Source of the DNA: Flavobacteriales bacterium UBA2306
GTDB lineage: Bacteria; Bacteroidota; Bacteroidia; Flavobacteriales; Weeksellaceae
Length of the DNA stretch: 64,000 bases
Direction: 5' to 3'
Assembly (NCBI GenBank): GCA_002345565.1
Contig: DDVS01000004.1
Span: forward strand, 372,001 to 436,000
Positions 25,117-33,046 of the stretch are shown piece by piece. Within the stretch, counting starts at the first letter, position 1; each line of letters starts with the position of its first letter. The position numbers and the translations under genes were made by a program. The notes beneath the pieces are model-generated. The model made no database searches. It had not been told where the DNA came from and saw nothing but the letters and a program-made list of their open reading frames with translations.

Positions 25117-26499
25117 ATGGAAAATCAAGAGTATTCAGTAGGTCTGGACATTGGGACAACTAAGATTGTCGCCATTGTCGGAAGACGTAACGCTCACGGG
25201 AAAATCGAAATCCTGGGCGTTGGGAAGGCTAAAAGTCTTGGTGTTCACAAAGGAATCGTGAACAACATTTCCCAAACCATCAATTCCATCAAAACTGCAG
25301 TTGCAGAAGCGCAATCCAGCGCAGGTGTTCCTATCCATAAGGTAACTGTAGGAATTGCAGGAAAACATATCCGTTCTCTCCAACATTCGGATTACATCAT
25401 GAGAGAGCATCCGGATAGATACATCACAGAAGATGATATCGAGAAACTAAAAGACCAGGTGAAGAAATTGGTAATGTTGCCTGGAGAAGAAATCATCCAC
25501 GTTTTGCCTCAGGAATACAAAGTAGATTCTGAAGGCGAAATCCAAGAACCGGTCGGGATGCACGGCAAAAGATTAGAAGCTAATTTCCACGTTGTTGTGG
25601 GACAGATGGGTTCTATCAGAAATATTGCTAGATGTGTTCGCGAAGCTGGTTTGGAGATGGAAGCTTTGACATTGGAACCTTTGGCATCGTCTGAAGCAGT
25701 TCTTACAAAAGAAGAAAAAGAAGCTGGTGTTGCGATTGTTGATATTGGTGGTGGAACTACGGATATCGCAATTTTCAAAGACAACATCATTCGTCATACT
25801 TGCGTGATTCCTTACGGTGGTGGAATTATTACCGATGATATTAAGGAAGGATGTTCAATCATCGAGAAACACGCAGAACAACTGAAAGTGAAATTCGGGT
25901 CGTCTGTTCCGGAATTGGAAAAAGACAGCACGTATGTGACAATCCCGGGATTACACGGTCGTCCGGACAAAGAAATTTCGTTGAAGGTTTTGGCTCAGAT
26001 TATCAATGCAAGAGTTGAAGAAATTCTTGAAATGGTAAATACAGAATTGAAAGCTTACGGCGCATTCGAACAAAAGAAAAAACTGATTGCAGGAATCGTT
26101 TTGACAGGCGGTGGTTCCAATTTGAGAAACCTTCGTCAATTAGCGAATTACACTACAGGTTTCGACAGCAGAATTGGTTTCGCAAACGAATATGTGGCAA
26201 ACGATAAAAACCAATATTTGAAAGGACCGGAATTTGCAACTTCTATCGGTTTGTTAATGGAAAGTCTTAAAATCCGAGATAAAAGAGTTCTTCAAACAGA
26301 AGAAGAAATTATCGAAGAAGCTGTAGCGAAAGCAGAACCGGTTGCACCTCAGCCAACTGCGGAAGTTGAGAAACCTCAACAGATTCAGCAAATAGAAGAA
26401 GTTGCAAAACCAAAAGAAGTGGCTAAAAGAAGCAAACCGACTTTCGGCCAATCTCTAATGGATAAAGTGAAAAAATTTTTCGAGGAAGTAGAAGAGTAA
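25117..26499 (+). CDS. ftsA: cell division protein FtsA
   Basis: This 460-residue actin-fold protein tethers FtsZ to the membrane. It has the phosphate-1 motif VGLDIGTTKIVAIVG, the phosphate-2 motif VAIVDIGGGTTDIA and the adenosine motif GIVLTGGGSNLRNL. After a Pro/Gln/Glu-rich linker, the C-terminus PTFGQSLMDKVKKFFEEV forms the amphipathic membrane-targeting helix. It lies 21 bases after ftsQ and 109 bases before ftsZ. Confidence 0.96.
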   Translation: MENQEYSVGLDIGTTKIVAIVGRRNAHGKIEILGVGKAKSLGVHKGIVNNISQTINSIKTAVAEAQSSAGVPIHKVTVGIAGKHIRSLQHSDYIMREHPDRYITEDDIEKLKDQVKKLVMLPGEEIIHVLPQEYKVDSEGEIQEPVGMHGKRLEANFHVVVGQMGSIRNIARCVREAGLEMEALTLEPLASSEAVLTKEEKEAGVAIVDIGGGTTDIAIFKDNIIRHTCVIPYGGGIITDDIKEGCSIIEKHAEQLKVKFGSSVPELEKDSTYVTIPGLHGRPDKEISLKVLAQIINARVEEILEMVNTELKAYGAFEQKKKLIAGIVLTGGGSNLRNLRQLANYTTGFDSRIGFANEYVANDKNQYLKGPEFATSIGLLMESLKIRDKRVLQTEEEIIEEAVAKAEPVAPQPTAEVEKPQQIQQIEEVAKPKEVAKRSKPTFGQSLMDKVKKFFEEVEE

Positions 26500-26514
26500 A
26501 TATAAATGATAAAA

Positions 26515-26578
26515 GATAATTGATAGATGATAGATGCAGGACGATGAATCGATTATCATTTATCAACTATCAATTATC
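26515..26578. repeat. intergenic hairpin ftsA-ftsZ, GATAATTGATAG family
   Basis: Arms GATAATTGATAG (26515-26526) and CTATCAATTATC (26567-26578) are a perfect 12-bp inverted repeat; flanking ATGATAGATG and ATTATCATTTATC add imperfect pairing. No T-run follows. Confidence 0.65.
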
Positions 26579-26608
26579 ATTAACCTATCAACTATAAAAA
26601 AATATACT

Positions 26609-28501
26609 ATGGACAATATAAATAATACACAAGGATTTTCATTTGACCTTCCAAAAGGGAATTCCGCTATCATTAAAGTTATCGGTGTTGGTGGCGGTGG
26701 AAACAACGCGCTGAAACATATGTACGAAAAGGGGATTTACGGCGTAGATTTCGTGATTTGTAATACCGATGCACAGACTTTGGATAACAATCCGGTTTCT
26801 AATAAAGTTCAGTTAGGAGTAACGATGACGGAAGGTCTAGGTGCAGGAGCAGACCCAGAAGTTGGAGAAAAAGCGGCGATTGAAAGTATCGACGATATCA
26901 AAGCAGCAATGGGACAAAATACCAAGATGGTTTTCATCACTGCCGGAATGGGAGGTGGAACTGGAACCGGTGCGGCGCCCGTGATTGCAAAAGTGGCAAA
27001 GGAAATGGGGATTCTTACTGTTGGAATCGTAACCGTACCTTTTAGTTTTGAAGGAAAAAGAAGATTAGACCAGGCTGAATTAGGTTTGGAAAAATTAAGA
27101 AATAATGTTGATTCTTTGATTGTCATTAATAATGATAAATTGAGACAACAATTCGGGAATCTAGGTTTCAAACAAGGATTCTCAAAAGCCGATGAAGTTT
27201 TGACTAATGCGGCAAAAGGAATGGCAGAAGTTATTACAGGTTATTTCGATGTGAATATTGACTTCCGTGATGCTAAATCTGTTTTGGCTAATTCCGGAAC
27301 AGCATTGATGTCAACTGGCGTTGCCACTGGTGAGAAAAAAGCGGAAGAAGCTGTTAAAAAAGCATTGGATTCTCCGTTATTGAATGACAACAAAATCACT
27401 GGAGCGAAAAACGTTCTACTATTGATTAGAAGTGGTGTTTCCGAAGTGACGATGGACGAAATCGGTGTGATTATGGATTATATCCAGAAAGAAGCTGGAA
27501 ATACGGCAGACATCATTTTCGGAGTTGGAACAGACGAAGAATTAGGAGATGCAGTGAGCGTTTTGGTGATTGCTACAGGCTTTTCTAATGAAGATAAAAA
27601 ACATTCTGGAGTTACAGAAACCATCAAATATTCTTTGGAAGATAGACCAAGTCCGTCATCTCACAGAGAATCACCTTTTAAAAGCAGAGCTCAACAAGAG
27701 GCAAAACCAGAAGTGCAATCGGGAAAGAATTTTTTTCGGTTAGAAGATGAGGACGATTTTGGAACTTCAAATTTTCCAACTAATTCGGTTGCAGAACGTC
27801 TTGTAGAAGAAGTTAAAACCGAAACTCAAATCATCAAAAACGAGGAAATCCAAGCTTTCTCAAACGATTATAATTCTAACTACGACAAGCAAGAGTACAA
27901 CCTTTTTACTTTCGAAGAAGATGTTTATGAAGAAGTAGATTTGGAAGCGCAGTCTTTTTCTTTCGAAGTGGAGGATAAGCCAAAAGCTTCTTTCAAAGAA
28001 GAGGAAATAGAAAAGCCTGTTGAAGTAACTTTCACAATCAACGAACCAGCTGTTGAGGAAGATTTTTCAGTAATCGAAAAGCAGGTTGTTTCTGAAATTT
28101 CGACTCCGCTCAATGTGACAGAAGAAATCGTTAACGAAATCATCGAAGAAAAAGTTGAAGAACCAACCAAATTTTCTTTCGCTGTTGAAACTAAAGAGGA
28201 AATTGTAGAAGAGAAGAAACCAGAACCAGTTCAAGAAACTGAAAGCGGTTTCACTTTCTTCAATAAAACACCTGATGCTTCAAAAGCTTTGGAAAGAAGA
28301 AACAAGTTGAAAGAATTCAATTCAAGATATCAACAATTTGATAATGAGAATGTTTTTGAAACAGTTCCGGCTTTCAAGAGAAAGAACATCAACATTGATG
28401 GTTCTAATGCATCTGACCAGAATATCAACACGTATTTGTCTGATAATAATGGAAGTATGCAACTGAGAGAAAACCGTTTCCTTAATAAAGATGTAGATTA
28501 A
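26609..28501 (+). CDS. ftsZ: cell division GTPase FtsZ with long C-terminal linker
   Basis: This 630-residue tubulin homologue forms the division ring. The GTPase core (about residues 1-335) has GVGGGGNNALKHM, the tubulin signature GGGTGTGAAPVIA and the catalytic-loop segment with NIDFRDAKSVL. An acidic, low-complexity linker of about 240 residues follows, then a C-terminal peptide-like motif VPAFKRK (about 586-592), which is not at the end: about 38 more residues follow. The ATG at 26609 gives the normal N-terminus; the 25-residue upstream extension lies in a hairpin and is rejected. Confidence 0.95.
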   Translation: MDNINNTQGFSFDLPKGNSAIIKVIGVGGGGNNALKHMYEKGIYGVDFVICNTDAQTLDNNPVSNKVQLGVTMTEGLGAGADPEVGEKAAIESIDDIKAAMGQNTKMVFITAGMGGGTGTGAAPVIAKVAKEMGILTVGIVTVPFSFEGKRRLDQAELGLEKLRNNVDSLIVINNDKLRQQFGNLGFKQGFSKADEVLTNAAKGMAEVITGYFDVNIDFRDAKSVLANSGTALMSTGVATGEKKAEEAVKKALDSPLLNDNKITGAKNVLLLIRSGVSEVTMDEIGVIMDYIQKEAGNTADIIFGVGTDEELGDAVSVLVIATGFSNEDKKHSGVTETIKYSLEDRPSPSSHRESPFKSRAQQEAKPEVQSGKNFFRLEDEDDFGTSNFPTNSVAERLVEEVKTETQIIKNEEIQAFSNDYNSNYDKQEYNLFTFEEDVYEEVDLEAQSFSFEVEDKPKASFKEEEIEKPVEVTFTINEPAVEEDFSVIEKQVVSEISTPLNVTEEIVNEIIEEKVEEPTKFSFAVETKEEIVEEKKPEPVQETESGFTFFNKTPDASKALERRNKLKEFNSRYQQFDNENVFETVPAFKRKNINIDGSNASDQNINTYLSDNNGSMQLRENRFLNKDVD

Positions 28502-28524
28502 TCTAGTTGGTAGTTTTCCGTTGT

Positions 28525-28552
28525 TTGTTGATAGAGTTTTACCCATCAACAA
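28525..28552. repeat. intergenic hairpin ftsZ-YqeY gene
   Basis: TTGTTGAT (28525-28532) and ATCAACAA (28545-28552) form a perfect 8-bp stem with a 12-nt loop; further GTTGGTAG and CATCAACC segments can extend it imperfectly. Confidence 0.5.
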
Positions 28553-28584
28553 TCAGCTAGCAGCCATCAACCAAAATTGAAAAA

Positions 28585-29031
28585 ATGAGTTTAGAAACTA
28601 TAATAAGTGATGCGATAAAAACCGCAATGCGTGAGAAAGACAGAGTTGCTTTGGATTCTCTTCGTGCAGTGAAAGCGCAGATTCTGTTGTTACAATCGGA
28701 AGCAAGAGGCGCTGAAGTTACAGCAGAACAAGAGATTGCTATTTTGCAAAGAATGATAAAGCAGAGAAAGGATTCTTATGAGCAATTTACGGCTCAGGGA
28801 AGAACAGACCTTGCTGAAGTGGAAGAAGCTCAGTCCAAAGTGATTGAAAAATTTCTTCCAAAACAATTGTCTGCTGAAGAATTAGAATCGGAAATCAAAA
28901 AAATCATTTCTGAAACCGGAGCAGAATCTCTAAAAGATTTAGGAAAAGTAATGGGTGTTGCTTCCAAAGCATTAGCCGGAAAATCTGACGGAAAGAGCAT
29001 TTCCGAAATGGTTAAGAAGTTACTCTCCTAA
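28585..29031 (+). CDS. GatB/YqeY domain-containing protein
   Basis: This 148-residue protein is a stand-alone form of the C-terminal domain of the GatB amidotransferase subunit. It shows ALDSLRAVKAQILLLQSE, AILQRMIKQRKDSYEQF and the C-terminal DLGKVMGVASKALAGKSDGK. The domain is thought to help tRNA-dependent amidation; the role of the free form is not settled. It is the last gene of the dcw run, 83 bases after ftsZ. Confidence 0.9.
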   Translation: MSLETIISDAIKTAMREKDRVALDSLRAVKAQILLLQSEARGAEVTAEQEIAILQRMIKQRKDSYEQFTAQGRTDLAEVEEAQSKVIEKFLPKQLSAEELESEIKKIISETGAESLKDLGKVMGVASKALAGKSDGKSISEMVKKLLS

Positions 29032-29033
29032 TT

Positions 29034-29094
29034 ATAAATGATAGTTGATAAACGATAATTGATAATCATTCATCATTTATATTTTATCAATTAT
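29034..29094. repeat. intergenic hairpin after the YqeY gene
   Basis: ATAATTGATAA (29055-29065) and TTATCAATTAT (29084-29094) are a perfect 11-bp inverted repeat; TATAAATGATA at about 29034 and CATCATTTATA pair as well. It is the same family as the ftsA-ftsZ hairpin. Confidence 0.6.
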
Positions 29095-29137
29095 AAAAAC
29101 TGGATATACTTAAATATGCATATCGATTTGATTAAAG

Positions 29138-29166
29138 CCTCGAATTTTCGGATTCGAGGTTTTTTT
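29138..29166 (+). terminator. intrinsic terminator of the dcw-YqeY run
   Basis: The 8-bp stem CCTCGAAT / ATTCGAGG with a 6-nt loop is followed by T7. It is the first clear terminator after the mraZ promoter, 17.6 kb downstream. Confidence 0.85.
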
Positions 29167-29253
29167 AGTTTGAAAATCAGCCAAAATGGCGTAATAGATA
29201 TTTGGTATAATTTTAATAGAATGATTGATCAGATAATCAAAATATTATTTGAT

Positions 29254-29261
29254 TAAATTTG
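29254..29261 (+). promoter_or_regulatory. TAnnTTTG promoter of the bacilliredoxin gene
   Basis: TAAATTTG lies 29 nt before the ATG at 29291. Confidence 0.6.
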
Positions 29262-29290
29262 CAATTCGAATTAACCTAAATAAATTTAAT

Positions 29291-29701
29291 ATGTATCCAG
29301 CAGATTTAGTATTGCCAATGAAGGCAGAACTTACAGATAAAGGTTTTGAAGACCTTACAACACCAGCACAAGTTGATGCTGCTCTTAAACAAGAAGGAAC
29401 AACATTATTGGTAATCAATTCAGTTTGCGGATGTGCAGCTGGAGCAGCAAGACCAGGCGTGGTTTATTCTTTGACAGGAGAGAAAAAACCAGATCATCTG
29501 GTAACCGCTTTTGCAGGTTTTGATACAGAAGCCGTTGCAGAAGCGAGAAGATTGTTAGCTCCATTCCCTCCAAGTTCACCTTGTGTAGCACTTTTCAAGG
29601 ATGGCGAGTTGGTGCATATGCTAGAAAGACACCATATCGAAGGTAATCCTGCAGGCGCTATCGCAGCGAATCTTCAGGCAGCTTTCGAAGAATATTGTTA
29701 A
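29291..29701 (+). CDS. BrxA/BrxB-type bacilliredoxin
   Basis: This 136-residue thioredoxin-fold protein carries the family's CGC motif (NSVCGCAAGAARPG) and the conserved FPPSSPCVALFKDGE and ERHHIEG segments. Bacilliredoxins remove bacillithiol from S-bacillithiolated proteins; whether this organism makes bacillithiol cannot be told here. The start at 29291 (MYPADLVLP) is the conserved one, and the longer frame begins inside the promoter. It ends at a strong terminator and forms a single-gene unit. Confidence 0.92.
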   Translation: MYPADLVLPMKAELTDKGFEDLTTPAQVDAALKQEGTTLLVINSVCGCAAGAARPGVVYSLTGEKKPDHLVTAFAGFDTEAVAEARRLLAPFPPSSPCVALFKDGELVHMLERHHIEGNPAGAIAANLQAAFEEYC

Positions 29702-29704
29702 GAT

Positions 29705-29740
29705 AAAAAAGACCAAAATAGAAATGTTTTGGTCTTTTTT
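29705..29740 (+). terminator. intrinsic terminator after the bacilliredoxin gene
   Basis: A 14-bp perfect stem (AAAAAAGACCAAAA and its complement) with an 8-nt loop begins 3 bases after the stop and runs into T7. Confidence 0.9.
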
Positions 29741-29783
29741 TATAATAAAATGAAAATTGGTTTTCAGATTTTTCATTATTGTT

Positions 29784-29791
29784 TAAATTTG
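29784..29791 (+). promoter_or_regulatory. TAnnTTTG promoter of prs
   Basis: TAAATTTG lies 13 nt before the prs ATG. A TTG at 29757-29759 is 24 nt upstream, slightly wide for the usual spacing. Confidence 0.6.
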
Positions 29792-29804
29792 CAAAAAAGT
29801 AAAA

Positions 29805-30743
29805 ATGTCAGATCAAGCAAGTTATTTGTTTTCTACCAGAACCAGCCACGAGTTGGCAGAAAAAATTGCTCAGAGTTATGGGCAACCATTAGGTAAGATT
29901 AATTTTCAGCATTTCAGTGATGGAGAATTTGAGCCCGTGTTGGAACAGTCTGTAAGAGGAGCGCGTGTTTTCCTTATTGCATCTACATTTCCGCCGGCCG
30001 ATAATCTTTTGGAATTATTATTAATGATAGATGCTGCAAAGAGAGCGTCTGCCAAAAATATTACGGTTGTAATTCCTTATTACGGTCTTGCAAGACAAGA
30101 CAGAAAAGATAAACCAAGAGCACCAATAGGCGCAAAATTGGTTGCCAATCTTTTAACTGCAGCGGGGGCTACCAGAATTATGACGATGGATCTTCACGCA
30201 GATCAGATTCAAGGTTTCTTTGAGATTCCTGTAGATCATCTTTATGCTTCTACAATATTTGTGAATTACATCAAGAATCTGAACTTGGAGAATCTTACAA
30301 TTGCTTCACCAGATATGGGAGGTGCAAAAAGAGCCAAGAATTATGCTGGTCATCTTGGAGCAGACGTAGTAATTGCTTACAAAGAAAGAAAAAAAGCAAA
30401 TGTTGTAGAAGAAATGTTCCTGATTGGAGATGTTACCGATAAAAATGTAATCCTGATTGATGATATGATCGACACAGCAGGAACACTTTGCAAAGCAGCA
30501 GATATCCTAATGGAAAAAGGAGCAACATCTGTAAGAGCAATGGCAACTCACGGTGTTCTTTCCGGAAAAGCTTATGATAATATAGAAAACTCAAAATTAT
30601 TAGAAGTGATTGTGACAGACTCTATTCCTTTAAAGGAAGGATTATCTTCAAAAATTAAAGTATTGTCTTGTGCCGATTTGTTCTCTGATGTGATGAAAAT
30701 GGTACACGAACACAAATCTATAAGCGACAAGTTTATTATTTAA
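29805..30743 (+). CDS. prs: ribose-phosphate pyrophosphokinase (PRPP synthetase)
   Basis: This 312-residue enzyme makes PRPP from ribose 5-phosphate and ATP for nucleotide, histidine and NAD synthesis (including NadC at 7.5 kb). It shows the FSDGEFEPVLEQSVRG block, YYGLARQDRKDKPRAPI, the MDLHADQIQGFF segment and the PRPP-binding VILIDDMIDTAGT. It lies 43 bases before rplY, which has its own promoter. Confidence 0.96.
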   Translation: MSDQASYLFSTRTSHELAEKIAQSYGQPLGKINFQHFSDGEFEPVLEQSVRGARVFLIASTFPPADNLLELLLMIDAAKRASAKNITVVIPYYGLARQDRKDKPRAPIGAKLVANLLTAAGATRIMTMDLHADQIQGFFEIPVDHLYASTIFVNYIKNLNLENLTIASPDMGGAKRAKNYAGHLGADVVIAYKERKKANVVEEMFLIGDVTDKNVILIDDMIDTAGTLCKAADILMEKGATSVRAMATHGVLSGKAYDNIENSKLLEVIVTDSIPLKEGLSSKIKVLSCADLFSDVMKMVHEHKSISDKFII

Positions 30744-30753
30744 AAAAAATTAA

Positions 30754-30761
30754 TATCTTTG
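30754..30761 (+). promoter_or_regulatory. TAnnTTTG promoter of rplY
   Basis: TATCTTTG lies 25 nt before the rplY ATG at 30787. Confidence 0.65.
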
Positions 30762-30786
30762 CACCCTTAAAATAATTTTATACAAA

Positions 30787-31428
30787 ATGAAATCTATTAC
30801 AATTCAAGGTACAAAAAGAGAAAGCGTGGGCAAAAAGTCTACAAAAGCTTTACGTGATGCTGAATTAGTTCCTTGTGTTGTTTATGGAGGAACAGAACCA
30901 TTGAATTTCTCTACAGAAGAGAAATCTTTCAAAAACTTGGTTTATACTCCAGACGCACACACGGTATCTATTGAGGTTGACGGACAAACTATTCCTGCAG
31001 TTCTTCAGGATATTCAGTTCCATCCAATTACAGACAAGATCCTTCACGTTGATTTCTATCAATTGAGCGATGATAAACCTGTAATTATGGAAGTTCCAGT
31101 AAAAATTACCGGGCGTGCAAGAGGTGTTGTTGCTGGTGGTGTTCTTAGACAATCTTTCAGAAAATTGAAAGTAAAAGCATTCCCTGCTAACTTGCCAGAC
31201 GAAATCGTAGTTGATGTAACACCATTAAGAATTGGTAACAAACTTTATGTTGCGGCTCTTAAAAATGATAACTATACTTTTATGCACCCAGACAACGCAG
31301 TAGTTGCTGCAGTTAAGATGTCTAGAAATGCAATGAAAGGTGGTGCTGCTTCTATGGATGACGATGATGAAGAAGAAACAACAGAAGGTGGTGCAGAAGC
31401 TTCAACAGAAGCTACGTCAGCAGAATAA
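30787..31428 (+). CDS. rplY: 50S ribosomal protein L25 (Ctc form)
   Basis: This 213-residue 5S rRNA-binding protein has the L25 N-terminal domain (RESVGKKSTKALRDAELVPCVVYGG) and the longer TL5/Ctc C-terminal beta domain (to about residue 180), followed by an acidic tail (MDDDDEEETTEGGAE). Pairing of prs with rplY is common in bacteria. A strong terminator follows 27 bases after the stop. Confidence 0.95.
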   Translation: MKSITIQGTKRESVGKKSTKALRDAELVPCVVYGGTEPLNFSTEEKSFKNLVYTPDAHTVSIEVDGQTIPAVLQDIQFHPITDKILHVDFYQLSDDKPVIMEVPVKITGRARGVVAGGVLRQSFRKLKVKAFPANLPDEIVVDVTPLRIGNKLYVAALKNDNYTFMHPDNAVVAAVKMSRNAMKGGAASMDDDDEEETTEGGAEASTEATSAE

Positions 31429-31454
31429 TAAATCAAATTATTATTGATTATACT

Positions 31455-31484
31455 AGCCGTAGGAAAAATTCCTGCGGCTTTTTT
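31455..31484 (+). terminator. intrinsic terminator after rplY
   Basis: An 11-bp stem (AGCCGTAGGAA / TTCCTGCGGCT, one G-U pair) with an AAA loop is followed by T6. Confidence 0.9.
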
Positions 31485-31505
31485 ATGACCATTCACAAAA
31501 TTTAT

Positions 31506-31513
31506 TATATTTG
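31506..31513 (+). promoter_or_regulatory. TAnnTTTG promoter of the GH3 gene
   Basis: TATATTTG is separated from the ATG at 31520 by only 6 nt (TGATGA), so the message would have almost no leader. Confidence 0.55.
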
Positions 31514-31519
31514 TGATGA

Positions 31520-33046
31520 ATGGCAACAAAAGCACTTTTTAACTCTGTGGTTAATTGGTTTATCCTTCAAAGGATGGATCAGATAGAACATTTTATTAAA
31601 TACCCGGCTGAAACCCAGGAAGGGCTTTTGTTTTCCCAGCTCTTTCATGCGGAAGAAACAGAGTATGGACAAAAATATGGGTTCAGCACTATTTCCAATT
31701 ACCGAGACTTTCAGAAAAAAGTTCCCATTGTCTGTTACGAAGACTTTGAACCTTATATAGAAAAAGCCAGACAAGGGCAGAAGGATGTATTCTGGCCAGG
31801 AATTATAAAGCAGTTTGCTAAATCATCCGGGACAACTAATGCCAAAAGCAAATACATACCCATTACGGCAGAAAGTCTGGAAGATTGTCATTACAAAGCG
31901 GGTAAAGATATGGTAGCGCTGTATGTTAACAACCATCCGGAAAGCGAATTATTCCAACATAAAAATCTGAGACTTGGCGGGAGTGCAGAGATGTACCAGG
32001 ATTTCAATACCAAGTTTGGCGATCTCTCAGCCATTCTCATAGAAAATCTTCCGTTTTGGGTAGAGATTATTAATACGCCAAGCAAAAAAACCTCTTTAAT
32101 GTCCGAATGGGAAAGCAAAATGAAGGCGATTATCAGCGAAGTTAAGAATGAAGATGTGGGAAGCTTAACAGGAGTTCCCAGCTGGATGATGGTCCTTTTG
32201 CAAAGAACATTAAAAGATACTGATAAAAATACCATTGGAGAGCTTTGGCCAAATCTGGAGGTCTTCTTCCACGGCGGTATCAGCTTTAAACCGTATAAAA
32301 ATCAATACAAGGAAATCATCGGGAAAAACATCCGTTATTATGAAATTTACAATGCCTCCGAAGGTTTTTTTGCCATCCAGGATCAGGCAGGAAGCGATGA
32401 AATGTTACTGATGCTGGATTACGGCATTTTCTATGAATTCATTCCTATGGATCAATATTATGCAGGCGTTAGAGAAGCTATTCCAATTTCCGAAGTTGAA
32501 TTAGATAAAAATTATGCTGTAGTTATTACCACCAATGGCGGGCTGTGGCGTTATCTAATAGGAGACACGGTTAAGTTTACATCCGTCCATCCTTATAGAA
32601 TTAAAATTTCCGGAAGAACCAAACATTACATCAATGCTTTTGGCGAAGAATTGATGATTGATAATGTAGAAACCGCCCTCAAAATTGCATGCGAAAATCT
32701 AGATGCCAACATCTCCGATTATACGGGTGCGCCGGTTTTTATGACCAATCAAAGCAAAGGTTGCCACGAATGGATTTTCGAATTTACCAAAAAACCACAT
32801 TGTATAGAGGAGTTTACAGAGATTTTTGACAGAACACTCAAAACTTTGAATTCTGACTACGAAGCCAAAAGATACAATGATATTACTTTAAAAAAACCAA
32901 TTGTTCATTCTGCAAAATCCAACCTGTTTTATGAATGGATGGCAAGTAGAGGCAAGCTTGGCGGACAAAATAAAGTTCCAAGACTCAGCAATGACCGTCA
33001 ATACATAGATCCGTTGTTAATTTTGAATCAGGAACTATCCAATTAA
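31520..33046 (+). CDS. GH3 family acyl-adenylate-forming protein
   Basis: This 508-residue protein matches the GH3 auxin-responsive family of the ANL adenylating superfamily. The ATP-binding stretch AKSSGTTNAKSKYIPIT, the YNASEGFFAIQD block and the RYLIGDTVKFTSVHPYRIKISGRTKHYINAFGEEL region (in pieces, about residues 340-375) are present. Plant GH3 enzymes conjugate amino acids to hormones; the bacterial substrate is unknown. It is a single-gene unit whose end overlaps recN by 12 bases tail to tail. Confidence 0.88.
   Translation: MATKALFNSVVNWFILQRMDQIEHFIKYPAETQEGLLFSQLFHAEETEYGQKYGFSTISNYRDFQKKVPIVCYEDFEPYIEKARQGQKDVFWPGIIKQFAKSSGTTNAKSKYIPITAESLEDCHYKAGKDMVALYVNNHPESELFQHKNLRLGGSAEMYQDFNTKFGDLSAILIENLPFWVEIINTPSKKTSLMSEWESKMKAIISEVKNEDVGSLTGVPSWMMVLLQRTLKDTDKNTIGELWPNLEVFFHGGISFKPYKNQYKEIIGKNIRYYEIYNASEGFFAIQDQAGSDEMLLMLDYGIFYEFIPMDQYYAGVREAIPISEVELDKNYAVVITTNGGLWRYLIGDTVKFTSVHPYRIKISGRTKHYINAFGEELMIDNVETALKIACENLDANISDYTGAPVFMTNQSKGCHEWIFEFTKKPHCIEEFTEIFDRTLKTLNSDYEAKRYNDITLKKPIVHSAKSNLFYEWMASRGKLGGQNKVPRLSNDRQYIDPLLILNQELSN

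Noticed and set aside
26534..26608. 25-residue N-terminal extension of FtsZ
   Set aside because: It is translated from the ftsA-ftsZ hairpin, and the canonical FtsZ start MDNINNTQG follows.
29059..29256. Open frame of 65 codons between the YqeY gene and the bacilliredoxin gene
   Set aside because: It runs through an inverted repeat and a strong intrinsic terminator and has low-complexity A/T-driven composition.
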